Source: Phycisphaerae bacterium (GTDB lineage: Bacteria > Planctomycetota > Phycisphaerae > Phycisphaerales > Phycisphaeraceae). From it: 15,462 nt of DNA. The DNA lies in contig NZCH01000109.1 of assembly GCA_002688155.1 (NCBI GenBank), positions 1-15,462 on the forward strand, written 5' to 3'. Positions 6,265 to 12,973 of this stretch are shown here, piece after piece. The position numbers and the translations under genes are program-made. Below the pieces are notes generated by a model. That model ran no database searches and had not been told where the DNA came from. It worked only from the letters and a program-made list of their open reading frames with translations. Within the stretch, counting starts at the first letter, position 1, and each line of letters starts with the position of its first letter.

Positions 6265-7305
6265 TTAGTGCGATTTGCCCGACAGTTTCCCGTTCATTCC
6301 GCGCGGCGGCGCCTTGCCGCCCAGCGCGCGGGCGATCGTCGTCGCGTTGTGATCGAGCATCCCCATGTACGTGCCTTCGTACGTCCGCGGTGCGCCCATC
6401 GCGTCGGAGAATAGTTCGCCGCCGATGGTCGCCGCGTGACCCTGCGCGTCGGCGCCTTCGATGAGCGCCTTCACGTTCTTATCGGAAACACTCGACTCGA
6501 CGAACACGGCGCTGATCTGGTCCGACACAATAAAGTCAACGATGCGGTTGATGTCGTCAAGACCAGCCTCGGACTCGGTCGAGATGCCCTGCACGCCCAT
6601 CACCCTGATGCCGTACGCACGGGAGAAGTAATTGAATGCGTCGTGCGCGGTGATCAATACGCGCTGCTGTTCGGGAATCGACGCGATGACCTTCGTGACG
6701 TACGCGTGCAGGCCATCGAGCTTCGCGACGTACACCGTGGCGTTGGCCTGGTACGTCGTGGCGTTGGATGGGTCGAAGTCGCCGAGCGCATCGGCGACCA
6801 CCTGCACGCACTGGCTCCATGCGGACACGTCCATCCACACGTGCGGGTCCCAGTGGCCTCTGAAGTCCGGCGGCTCGAGCAGGTACTTCTCGTCGATGAT
6901 CTGCGTCACCGGATACACCTTGCTGCCGCGATTGCCCGCCTTCGTGAACGTGTCGGACATGCGCCCTTCGAGCATGAGGCCGCTGTAGAAGATCAGATCG
7001 GCGTTGATGATCTTCGCCACGTCCGCGCGCGTTGGCTTGTACAGATGCGGGTCGACACCCTCGCCCAACAGACCGATCACCGTCGCCTTGTCGGACGCGA
7101 CCTGTCGCACGATGTCGGTCACCATGCCGGTCGTGGTCACAATGGTGTAGGGGTATTGCAGCAGCGCCGCCGCAGCGCCGCTTGGCGCCGTTGCCGACGA
7201 CTCGTCCTCACCGCAGCCGGTCGAGAAAACCAACGCCGCCAGCAGCGCGCAGCCGCACAACCGCGCCGGCGGGCGAACGAAGCAACGAGGTCGTCGCGTC
7301 GACAT
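6265..7305 (-). CDS. troA: Metal-binding lipoprotein of ABC importer (TroA/ZnuA family)
   Basis: The 346-residue product is the extracytoplasmic binding protein that delivers metal to TroCD. It begins with a signal peptide (Arg-rich n-region, hydrophobic CALLAALVFSTG) and a plausible lipobox cysteine Cys31, so it is probably a lipoprotein. The cluster A-I ligand set is readable: His87 (DPHLYKPTRAD), His155 (WDPHVWMDVS), His221 (ITAHDAFNYFSRAYG) and Asp301 (GELFSDAMG). This His/His/His/Asp set is that of TroA and ZnuA; PsaA/MntC-type manganese proteins carry Glu at the third position. There is no His-rich loop like that of ZnuA, so Zn, Mn or both remain possible. The ATG at 7305 was chosen because it puts the signal peptide at the N-terminus, and GGAAGGA lies about 10 bp upstream. 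Open frame further upstream is antisense to the regulator and is not part of the protein. Confidence 0.95.
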   Translation of the reverse strand: MSTRRPRCFVRPPARLCGCALLAALVFSTGCGEDESSATAPSGAAAALLQYPYTIVTTTGMVTDIVRQVASDKATVIGLLGEGVDPHLYKPTRADVAKIINADLIFYSGLMLEGRMSDTFTKAGNRGSKVYPVTQIIDEKYLLEPPDFRGHWDPHVWMDVSAWSQCVQVVADALGDFDPSNATTYQANATVYVAKLDGLHAYVTKVIASIPEQQRVLITAHDAFNYFSRAYGIRVMGVQGISTESEAGLDDINRIVDFIVSDQISAVFVESSVSDKNVKALIEGADAQGHAATIGGELFSDAMGAPRTYEGTYMGMLDHNATTIARALGGKAPPRGMNGKLSGKSH

Positions 7306-7347
7306 GGTACGATGTTCCTTCCAGGGATTATTACTTAGCAAATTTCT

Positions 7348-7367
7348 GACTTTGACAAGCCAAAGTC
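7348..7367. promoter_or_regulatory. 20-bp inverted repeat, probable DtxR/MntR-type operator
   Basis: GACTTTGACAAGCCAAAGTC is a perfect inverted repeat with 7-bp arms and a 6-bp centre, a size suited to a DtxR-family dimer. It covers the -35 box of the regulator promoter (+) and lies at the predicted transcription start of troA (-), so one bound dimer could repress both. It also could fold as a hairpin in the troA leader RNA. Which protein binds it is inferred from position only. Confidence 0.6.
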
Positions 7368-7381
7368 GCAGTGCGTATGAT
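7352..7381 (+). promoter_or_regulatory. Promoter of the DtxR-family regulator gene
   Basis: TTGACA (7352-7357, full match to the sigma-70 -35) is followed by an 18-bp spacer and TATGAT (7376-7381, 5/6 match to the -10). Transcription would begin near 7388, about 50 bp before the regulator ATG. The -35 box lies inside the 20-bp inverted repeat, as expected for autoregulation. Confidence 0.6.
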
Positions 7382-7404
7382 AAGGGGCAGTTCGATCTTG
7401 TCAA
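7377..7404 (-). promoter_or_regulatory. Promoter of the troABCD importer operon
   Basis: On the minus strand TTGACA (7404-7399) is followed by a 16-bp spacer and TATCAT (7382-7377, 5/6). The -10 box overlaps the -10 box of the opposite promoter, so both promoters share the same melting region. The start would be near 7370, placing the inverted repeat immediately downstream. The two promoters are probably mutually exclusive. Confidence 0.58.
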
Positions 7405-7437
7405 GGCATGGGGCGACTTTTTGATCGTGAGCAATAA

Positions 7438-8124
7438 ATGCCCACCAGCACCGTAGAGAACTACCTCAAACAGATTTACATCGATCAGCCGACCGACGAA
7501 GCGACCATGATGCCGATGGGCAGGCTCGCATCCGCGGTGGGCGTGACACCCGGTACGGCCACGGCCATGATCAAAACCATGACCGAATCGGACCTGGTCG
7601 TCTACGAGCCGCGCACCGGCGTGCGGCTGTCGCCCGAAGGCGAGTCGCTGGCGTTGCAGGTCTTGCGCCGCCACCGACTGGTCGAGCTGTGGCTGGTCGA
7701 GATTCTGGGGCTGGACTGGTCGGAAGTTCATGAAGAAGCGGAGGTGCTCGAACACGCGATCTCCGACAAGGTGCTGGCGCGCATTGACGCACTGCTTGGC
7801 CATCCGACCGTCGATCCGCACGGCGACCCAATTCCCACCGCCGATGGCGACGTCGTCGCGCGAGCGCACACCAGTCTGCCCAGGTGTGAAACCGATAAGC
7901 CTCTGCGCATCGTGCGCATCGCCGATCAGGACCCGGAGTTCCTGACATATGCGGATCAAAACGGCCTGGTCCCGGGCGCCCGGCTGATTGTCGAGCGTCG
8001 TGACCGAATCGCGGACGCTGTGACAATCCGCGTCGGCGGACACGACCCGATCACGCTGGGCACGTCCGCGGCGGAAAGACTCCTGGTCGAGCCGGCTGAC
8101 GGTCAAACCGCTGATCCGCGATGA
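7438..8124 (+). CDS. DtxR/MntR-family metal-dependent transcriptional regulator
   Basis: This 228-residue protein is a metalloregulator that, with bound metal, would repress uptake genes. The N-terminal winged helix starts STVENYLKQIY. The dimerisation/metal domain shows RRHRLVELWL and EVHEEAEVLEHAIS, and the PTVDPHGDPIP linker leads to a C-terminal SH3/FeoA-like domain (about 154-217). Its numbering matches DtxR almost exactly: His79, Glu83, His98, Glu105 and His106 are kept, but Cys102 of DtxR is Glu102, as in MntR (Glu99), which favours manganese over iron. The N-terminal ligand (Met10 in DtxR, Asp8 in MntR) is Asn8, and MntR Glu11 is Lys11, so the site is not canonical. It is divergent from troA across a shared promoter and probably regulates both. 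Its stop overlaps by 4 bp an in-frame upstream ATG of pyrR. The metal remains unproven. Confidence 0.92.
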   Translation: MPTSTVENYLKQIYIDQPTDEATMMPMGRLASAVGVTPGTATAMIKTMTESDLVVYEPRTGVRLSPEGESLALQVLRRHRLVELWLVEILGLDWSEVHEEAEVLEHAISDKVLARIDALLGHPTVDPHGDPIPTADGDVVARAHTSLPRCETDKPLRIVRIADQDPEFLTYADQNGLVPGARLIVERRDRIADAVTIRVGGHDPITLGTSAAERLLVEPADGQTADPR

Positions 8125-8174
8125 TCTTCACCGTCACTGACGCACGCTTCGGTGAACGGGGCTACGATACGCAT

Positions 8175-8729
8175 ATGCAGACCTTTGCCGACGCCAACGC
8201 GGTCGCACGCCTGATCGATGATCTTGGCGTGCGGATTCGTGGCGACCTCACCGGAGCCGTCGGTGACGCTCCGCTCGCTGACACGTGCGCGATGGTCGGA
8301 ATTCAAAGTCGTGGCGATGTCATGGCGCAGCGTCTGGCCGCACAACTTGAGTTGCCGAACGACCGTGTTGGTTCGCTGGACATCACGCTTTACCGCGACG
8401 ACCTGTCAGAGGTCGGCCCGCAGCCGATCGTGCGCACAACGGAGATCCCGTTCGCGATCGACGGCCTGAACATCGTGCTGGTCGATGACGTGTTGATGTC
8501 AGGCCGGAGTGTGCGTGCCGCGATGCAGTCGTTGATGGATTTCGGCCGTCCCCGGCGGTTGTGGCTGGCGGTGCTTGTCGATCGCGGCGGACGCGAACTG
8601 CCGATCCATCCTGATCAGGTCGCAGTGGACATGAGCAATGCAACAACCAACAATCAGCAGGTCGCAGTCACGCTCACGCCCACGGACGAACGTGATGCGA
8701 TTATTATTCAAGACTGCGACGGCGCGTGA
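8175..8729 (+). CDS. pyrR: PyrR: pyrimidine operon regulator / uracil phosphoribosyltransferase family
   Basis: PyrR proteins bind UMP and pyr mRNA to attenuate pyrimidine genes in Gram-positive bacteria, and many also convert uracil plus PRPP to UMP. The 184-residue product has the family pattern: MVGIQSRGDVMAQRL (40-54), SLDITLYRDDL (67-77), the PRPP loop NIVLVDDVLMSGRSVRAA (99-116), and LAVLVDRGGRELPI (131-144). The ATG at 8175 gives a normal N-terminus; an upstream ATG at 8121 overlaps the regulator stop (ATGA) but would add 18 residues unlike the family. A weak -10-like TACGAT (8163-8168) sits 6 bp before the 8175 start, so a near-leaderless transcript is possible. Its end overlaps or lies close to pyrB. 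I could not find a PyrR-type RNA attenuator near pyrR or pyrB, so its regulatory role here is open. Confidence 0.93.
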   Translation: MQTFADANAVARLIDDLGVRIRGDLTGAVGDAPLADTCAMVGIQSRGDVMAQRLAAQLELPNDRVGSLDITLYRDDLSEVGPQPIVRTTEIPFAIDGLNIVLVDDVLMSGRSVRAAMQSLMDFGRPRRLWLAVLVDRGGRELPIHPDQVAVDMSNATTNNQQVAVTLTPTDERDAIIIQDCDGA

Positions 8730-8770
8730 GAGTCACGTTCACCTCGCGGCGCCAAAGCGCCCACAAGGCT

Positions 8771-8776
8771 GAGGGA
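8771..8776 (+). promoter_or_regulatory. Ribosome-binding site deciding the pyrB TTG start
   Basis: GAGGGA lies 9 bp before TTG 8786. The alternative GTG at 8726 has no purine-rich sequence upstream. This site, together with the family length, supports the TTG start. Confidence 0.5.
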
Positions 8777-8785
8777 TCAATCGAG

Positions 8786-9739
8786 TTGGCCAAGACCAAA
8801 CGCGGATTCGACTGGAAACACAAGCACCTGCTGACCATCGCCCAGCTCAGCAGCGAGGAAATTCGTTTTCTTCTCCAAACGGCGCATGGTTTCTCCGACG
8901 TGTCGACGCGCAGCATCAAGAAAGTACCCGCACTTCGAGGCAAGGTGGTGGCCAACCTGTTCTTTGAAGACTCAACGCGCACGCGCATGAGTTTCCACCT
9001 GGCGGCCAGTCGGTTGTCCGCCGACGTGGTCGAACTGGTCGCGAAGGGATCGTCCGTCGCAAAGGGTGAGTCGCTGCGCGACACGGCGCGGAACATCGAA
9101 GCAATGGGCGTGGACGTGATTGTTGTGCGCCACGACCAGAGTGGCGCCGCGGCGCTGCTGGCCGATTCGGTCAACTGCTCGGTCATCAACGCCGGCGACG
9201 GGCAACACGCGCATCCGACGCAGGGTCTGCTCGACGCCTACACCGTCGCGCAGCGTCTGGGCCGCGATGATTTTGACCTGTCAGGCATCACGGTCGCGAT
9301 CGTAGGCGACATTCAGCACAGCCGGGTCGCACGTTCGAATATTCACGCGATGACCAAACTGGGAGCGAACGTAATCCTCGTCGGCCCGCCGACACTGTTG
9401 CCCAGCGGGTTCTCGCAACTCGGCTGTGAACTGGCACATGACTTTGACGAGGTTTTGCCGCGTGTCGACGTCATTAACATGCTGCGCGTGCAGTTCGAGC
9501 GGATTCAAAGCCAGGCGTTTCCGTCCGTACGTGAGTACGCCGCGCTGTACGGGCTGACAACGCAGCGGCTGGCGCAGGCCAAACCCAACGTGACCGTCAT
9601 GCACCCGGGCCCGCTCAACCGCGGGATCGAAATCGAGTCCGCCGTCGCCGACGGCCCGCAAAGCACTGTCCTCGCGCAAGTCACCAACGGTCTTGCGGTG
9701 CGTATGGGCGTGCTCTATCTCATCACACGCGTCAAGTAA
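8786..9739 (+). CDS. pyrB: Aspartate carbamoyltransferase catalytic chain
   Basis: PyrB joins carbamoyl phosphate and aspartate in the first committed step of pyrimidine synthesis, as a cytoplasmic trimer. Motifs from the TTG start are FFEDSTRTRMSF (59-70, carbamoyl-phosphate site), VAKGESLRDT (91-100, with the lysine reaching the neighbouring active site), HAHPTQGLLDAYT (141-153), GDIQHSRVARSN (174-185), INMLRVQFER (230-239) and MHPGPLNRG (272-280). The 317-residue length fits the family. A start at GTG 8726, overlapping the pyrR stop by 4 bp, would add 20 residues that do not look like the family; TTG 8786 is preferred but not proven. pyrR-pyrB adjacency is a common pyrimidine arrangement. 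Neither a pyrC nor a pyrI regulatory chain gene follows in the window; gmk is next. Confidence 0.95.
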   Translation: MAKTKRGFDWKHKHLLTIAQLSSEEIRFLLQTAHGFSDVSTRSIKKVPALRGKVVANLFFEDSTRTRMSFHLAASRLSADVVELVAKGSSVAKGESLRDTARNIEAMGVDVIVVRHDQSGAAALLADSVNCSVINAGDGQHAHPTQGLLDAYTVAQRLGRDDFDLSGITVAIVGDIQHSRVARSNIHAMTKLGANVILVGPPTLLPSGFSQLGCELAHDFDEVLPRVDVINMLRVQFERIQSQAFPSVREYAALYGLTTQRLAQAKPNVTVMHPGPLNRGIEIESAVADGPQSTVLAQVTNGLAVRMGVLYLITRVK

Positions 9740-9746
9740 TCCGACA

Positions 9747-9787
9747 CCGCTTGCGGCTTCGCAATGCCACCCGCGACTTCGCACTTC
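9747..9787. repeat. Partial REP-like element and short heptamer units before gmk
   Basis: CCGCTTGCGG with CTTCGC (9747-9762) resembles one side of the palindromic element at 134-149 and 5249-5264. It is followed by the 7-bp units CGACTTC and GCACTTC (9774-9787). Both repeat types of this window thus meet in the 52-bp gap between pyrB and gmk. Resemblance is partial. Confidence 0.4.
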
Positions 9788-9791
9788 ACAC

Positions 9792-10373
9792 ATGGCCGAC
9801 CAAACCAAACCCCACGGCCTCCTGCTGGTCATCTCCGGCCCGTCAGGCGTCGGGAAAACCACCATCACCCACCACGTCGAACGTGCGATGCAGGGCGTGT
9901 CCAGCGTGTCCGTGACCACTCGCCCCAAGGCGCACGCCGACCTGGAAGGTCACGACTACTTTTTCATTGATCGCGAAGAGTTCGAGCGCAGTCGCGATGC
10001 CGGCGACCTGCTGGAATGGGCGGAGGTGTTCGGCCACTACTACGGTACGCCGCGCGACTTCGTTCAGCGGAAACTCGACGACGGCCGGCTGGTGATCCTT
10101 GAGATTGACGTCAAAGGCGCGATCCAGGTGAAGAAGAACATGCCCGATGCCGTGGCGGTCTTCGTCCTGCCACCCGGTGAGGAAGAGTTGCTGCGCCGTT
10201 TGCACGATCGTGCTCGCGAACCCGAAGATGTGATTCAACGTCGTTTTGCGAAAGCAACGGATGAAATTGCACAAGCCCGCGCATGCGGGGCTTACGATCA
10301 TTTCGTGACCAATGATGACCTGAACAAAGCGCTGGAGGAGGCGGTTGGAATTGTACGTGCGAGGATGGGGTGA
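9792..10373 (+). CDS. gmk: Guanylate kinase
   Basis: Gmk phosphorylates GMP/dGMP to GDP/dGDP with ATP in the cytoplasm. The 193-residue product has the P-loop SGPSGVGKTT (15-24), SVTTRP (40-45), GHDYFFIDREEF (53-64), EWAEVFGHYYGTPRDFV, the ILEIDVKGAIQVK strand, FVLPPGEEELLRRLHDR and YDHFVTNDDL. Length is typical. The ATG at 9792 was chosen because it puts the P-loop about 15 residues from the N-terminus; a longer frame from 9693 would overlap pyrB. The GMP-binding loop is unusual: where relatives read TTR-x-PR-x-GE-x-x-G, this reads TTRPKAHADLEG, so the second phosphate-binding Arg aligns with Ala47 (Lys46 next to it) and Glu with Asp50. It ends 37 bp before the convergent SDR gene. Confidence 0.95.
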   Translation: MADQTKPHGLLLVISGPSGVGKTTITHHVERAMQGVSSVSVTTRPKAHADLEGHDYFFIDREEFERSRDAGDLLEWAEVFGHYYGTPRDFVQRKLDDGRLVILEIDVKGAIQVKKNMPDAVAVFVLPPGEEELLRRLHDRAREPEDVIQRRFAKATDEIAQARACGAYDHFVTNDDLNKALEEAVGIVRARMG

Positions 10374-10410
10374 GCGTCGATTGCAATCCGACCCTTCGTC
10401 ACTGCGCTTC

Positions 10411-11301
10411 TCAGTGGTCGGCGTTGGGAGACAGCGCGTCGGGGCTGAAGGGTCTAAATGACAGGCCCAGTTGCCTGGTGATTGAAAAGTCCGGCGCCGG
10501 GTTCTGATTGACCAGGCCAACGAGACTGTCACTGCGCAGCCGCGCGCGCACGCCGACCGATTCCGCGATCCGCAGAGGCAGCCACAGCAACCGCCACGGC
10601 ACCGGCACAAAAATCACCTTCTTGCCACATGCCCGGGCCAGTGATTTCATGATGTCAACAAACGGCATCAGCTGATCATTCGCCGCGCTGATCGGTTTGC
10701 CCGCGGGCACGTCGTTGAAACCGCACAATTGCACCATGGACTGACCCAGGTCGTGCTCGTGCACGAGCACCGTCGCAAACCGGCCGGCGCCTACCATTGG
10801 CAGTAGCGGACCGGGCAGGTTCAATATCTTTGTCAGCGATCCGACCATACCGCCGGGCGTCGGCCCGTACACAAGGCCCGGGCGCACAATCACCATGTCG
10901 AAATCCGTCGCGCGGCGTTCGACCGCCAGCTTTGCTTTTCCATACAGGCTTTTGCAGTCGTCGTAACAACTCATCGACGAAATGAAGATGATCCGCCGCA
11001 CTCCGGCCGCTTTCGCGGCATCGAACCACCGCAGCGTCGCATGCACGTTGATCTTTTCAATGCCCGCCGAACCGACGCTGCCAAAGTCGTAGGCGCAGTG
11101 GATCAGCACATCGACATCCGCAAACATGTCGGTTGAGGGTTCGCCCTGCAACGACCATGCTCGCACGTCGGCGTCGCCTGTCGTGCGCTGCAGACACATC
11201 ACGCGTTTCCCCGCATCGCGCAGGTACTGCACGATGATTCGGCCCACGTAACCGTTGGCGCCGGTCACAGCGCACGTGCTCAGTTCCGTCGTTTGCGTCA
11301 T
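10411..11301 (-). CDS. NAD(P)-dependent epimerase/dehydratase (extended SDR family)
   Basis: The 296-residue product is a Rossmann-fold oxidoreductase. TGANGYVG (13-20) is the extended-SDR nucleotide-binding loop, VDVLIHCAYDFG (63-74) follows the fourth strand, IIFISSMSCY (104-113) holds the catalytic Ser region, and YGKAK (Tyr120, Lys124) is the YxxxK pair. RPGLVYGPTPGGMV is the usual proline-rich loop after it. Members act on nucleotide sugars, steroids or other alcohol/ketone substrates; the substrate cannot be told. The start ATG overlaps the stop of the upstream GMC oxidoreductase by 4 bp (ATGA), so the two are translationally coupled and likely work on the same pathway. Confidence 0.85.
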   Translation of the reverse strand: MTQTTELSTCAVTGANGYVGRIIVQYLRDAGKRVMCLQRTTGDADVRAWSLQGEPSTDMFADVDVLIHCAYDFGSVGSAGIEKINVHATLRWFDAAKAAGVRRIIFISSMSCYDDCKSLYGKAKLAVERRATDFDMVIVRPGLVYGPTPGGMVGSLTKILNLPGPLLPMVGAGRFATVLVHEHDLGQSMVQLCGFNDVPAGKPISAANDQLMPFVDIMKSLARACGKKVIFVPVPWRLLWLPLRIAESVGVRARLRSDSLVGLVNQNPAPDFSITRQLGLSFRPFSPDALSPNADH

Positions 11302-12905
11302 GGCTTGGTCTCCACGGCCTCGGATGCGATGCGATGCGCGTTGGCCATGACAGTCAACGTCACGGTCGTCGCGGCGATCGAAGGCAGGACCGATGCATCG
11401 ACCACATGCACGCGCCGCAGCCCGCCGGGGCGACCGAGCAAATCCGACTCCAACACATTCGGTGACGCGCGCATCGGCAGCGTCCCGCCACTGTGAAAGC
11501 TACGCCCAGGTTCGGTCATCTGCATCATCGGCGTGACAAACACACTGCGAAATGCGCGGCGCAGGCCACGCAGCTTCCGTACGATCGCCTTGACGATCTG
11601 ACGTTTTTGCAGCTCTTGTGCTGTGACCTCGATCACCAGGCGAGCCCCGCCGGGATCGTCATCATCACGGACGAGCGTTGCATTCGGCGACGGCGAATCA
11701 TCGCTGTGCACGAAGCACTGAATAAGGCTCATCCGCGCGAGCGCTGAACGAATCGGCAGGCCCAGCAACGAATGCAGCGGGCCGAACTTCGCGCGCAGCG
11801 CGTGTGCCAACATGTCGCTGTACGAATACACCTGCAGGTGGACGAGCCGGCGCGAAATCGTCGGATCGTCCAATTCAACAAACAGTTGCGACAGTGTGTG
11901 CAACGGCTCAGTTGCCACGCCTGAAATGCCGCGGTACCGCATGAACGGCAGCAGAAAATACTGCGAGTCGCGGATCGATACGGGCTGGTCAAACGCCTGC
12001 AACGTGCGCAGGATCAGTTTCGTGGATGCAATCAGCCCACACGCGACGAACACGCGATCGGCGGAAAATGTCATCGTGCCTGTTGACTCACTGTCGACTG
12101 CGCGCGCGGTGATTTCGACCTGGCCATCGCGATCGCTCAGCCCGGTGACCAGCACGTTGGGCCGATACTCGAACCGGTCATTCGTACACAGCTTGCGCAG
12201 TGTGTGCTCGCTGCAGTAAATCAGTTCGTACGGGCAGCCGTGCAAACACGACCCGCAATACACGCATCCGGGCCGATCACCCTGGGCCTGCGCGGTGACA
12301 GCGATGCGCGACTGGCCAAACGTCACACCTGCCTCACGTAATGCCGCGCTGCTGCGCGACAGGTCATCATGCAACGCCTGCGCCTGCCGGCTTAAACGCA
12401 ACGGACACGCGTCACCGGTGTACAACGGGAACAGGCCGGTCAAATCATCGTCACGTGCGGACAGGGAAAAGAACTTCGTGACCGACTCGTAGTGCCCCGC
12501 CAATGCGTCGGCGCCGACCTGCCAATCATCGATGTCACGCGCGTTGTACGGCAGTACGGCGGCGCCCCAGAGGTTGCTTAACCCGCCCTGCGCGAGCGAT
12601 GACTTGAATGACACGCCCGTCTGCTGTGTTGTGACCAGCTCGCCCGCACGCCGAAACGGAAAATCTGAGCCATAGAGCAACTTGACCGGCAGACCGTCTT
12701 CATCGATCTGGCCTTCGTTGCGGATTCGGCCAATCTGATCGCCGGACCACTTTTCGTGCGGAACGCGCGCAAGCTGGTCAACCACGGCGCGGCGATCCGG
12801 TTCGAGCGACAGGCCCGCATCGAGCATTAACACGTCACAGCCACGCTCCAACAACGCCGAAGCCGCCGCCACACCCGAAGGTCCTGATCCGATGACAATG
12901 AACAC
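11298..12905 (-). CDS. GMC-family FAD oxidoreductase with ferredoxin-like cysteine motif
   Basis: The 535-residue product has the FAD Rossmann loop FIVIGSGPSGVAAASAL (2-18), a GGLSNLWGA motif (107-115) typical of GMC oxidoreductases, and a GMC C-terminal domain with SFHSGGTLPM and HVVDASVLPSIAATTVTLTVMA near the end. GMC enzymes oxidise alcohols or sugars with FAD. Between the halves, Cys214, Cys217, Cys220 and Cys224-Pro form CVYCGSCLHGCP, which has the CxxCxxCxxxCP spacing of a 4Fe-4S ferredoxin; Cys231 and Cys240 follow. That suggests electron transfer to or from the flavin, rather than oxidase activity, but is unproven. The start is GTG 12905, without a clear ribosome-binding site; the Rossmann loop begins at residue 2, so little can be missing. 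It lies 68 bp after the histidine-kinase gene and overlaps the SDR gene. The substrate is unknown. Confidence 0.87.
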   Translation of the reverse strand: MFIVIGSGPSGVAAASALLERGCDVLMLDAGLSLEPDRRAVVDQLARVPHEKWSGDQIGRIRNEGQIDEDGLPVKLLYGSDFPFRRAGELVTTQQTGVSFKSSLAQGGLSNLWGAAVLPYNARDIDDWQVGADALAGHYESVTKFFSLSARDDDLTGLFPLYTGDACPLRLSRQAQALHDDLSRSSAALREAGVTFGQSRIAVTAQAQGDRPGCVYCGSCLHGCPYELIYCSEHTLRKLCTNDRFEYRPNVLVTGLSDRDGQVEITARAVDSESTGTMTFSADRVFVACGLIASTKLILRTLQAFDQPVSIRDSQYFLLPFMRYRGISGVATEPLHTLSQLFVELDDPTISRRLVHLQVYSYSDMLAHALRAKFGPLHSLLGLPIRSALARMSLIQCFVHSDDSPSPNATLVRDDDDPGGARLVIEVTAQELQKRQIVKAIVRKLRGLRRAFRSVFVTPMMQMTEPGRSFHSGGTLPMRASPNVLESDLLGRPGGLRRVHVVDASVLPSIAATTVTLTVMANAHRIASEAVETKP

Positions 12906-12973
12906 GCGGTTGAGGGTTGGTTAGCCGTTACGTGACATTACGCGAGCGCAATCCAAGAACATCATCGGCCAAA

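Noticed and set aside
5404..6414. Plus-strand open frame of 336 codons opposite troB
   Set aside because: It is the antisense of a complete ABC ATPase; its Arg/His/Val-rich composition has no motif.
6265..7305. Assigning the binding protein firmly as manganese-specific (PsaA/MntC type)
   Set aside because: The third ligand position reads AHDAFNYF (His221), as in TroA/ZnuA, not the SEGAF (Glu) form of PsaA-type proteins, so manganese specificity cannot be claimed from this gene.
6436..7338. Plus-strand open frame of 300 codons opposite troA
   Set aside because: Antisense shadow of the binding-protein gene, with no recognisable domain.
7306..8106. Upstream extension of the troA frame that would give a 613-residue protein
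   Set aside because: The extension is antisense to the DtxR-family regulator and runs through the shared promoter region. The signal peptide and lipobox place the true start at 7305.
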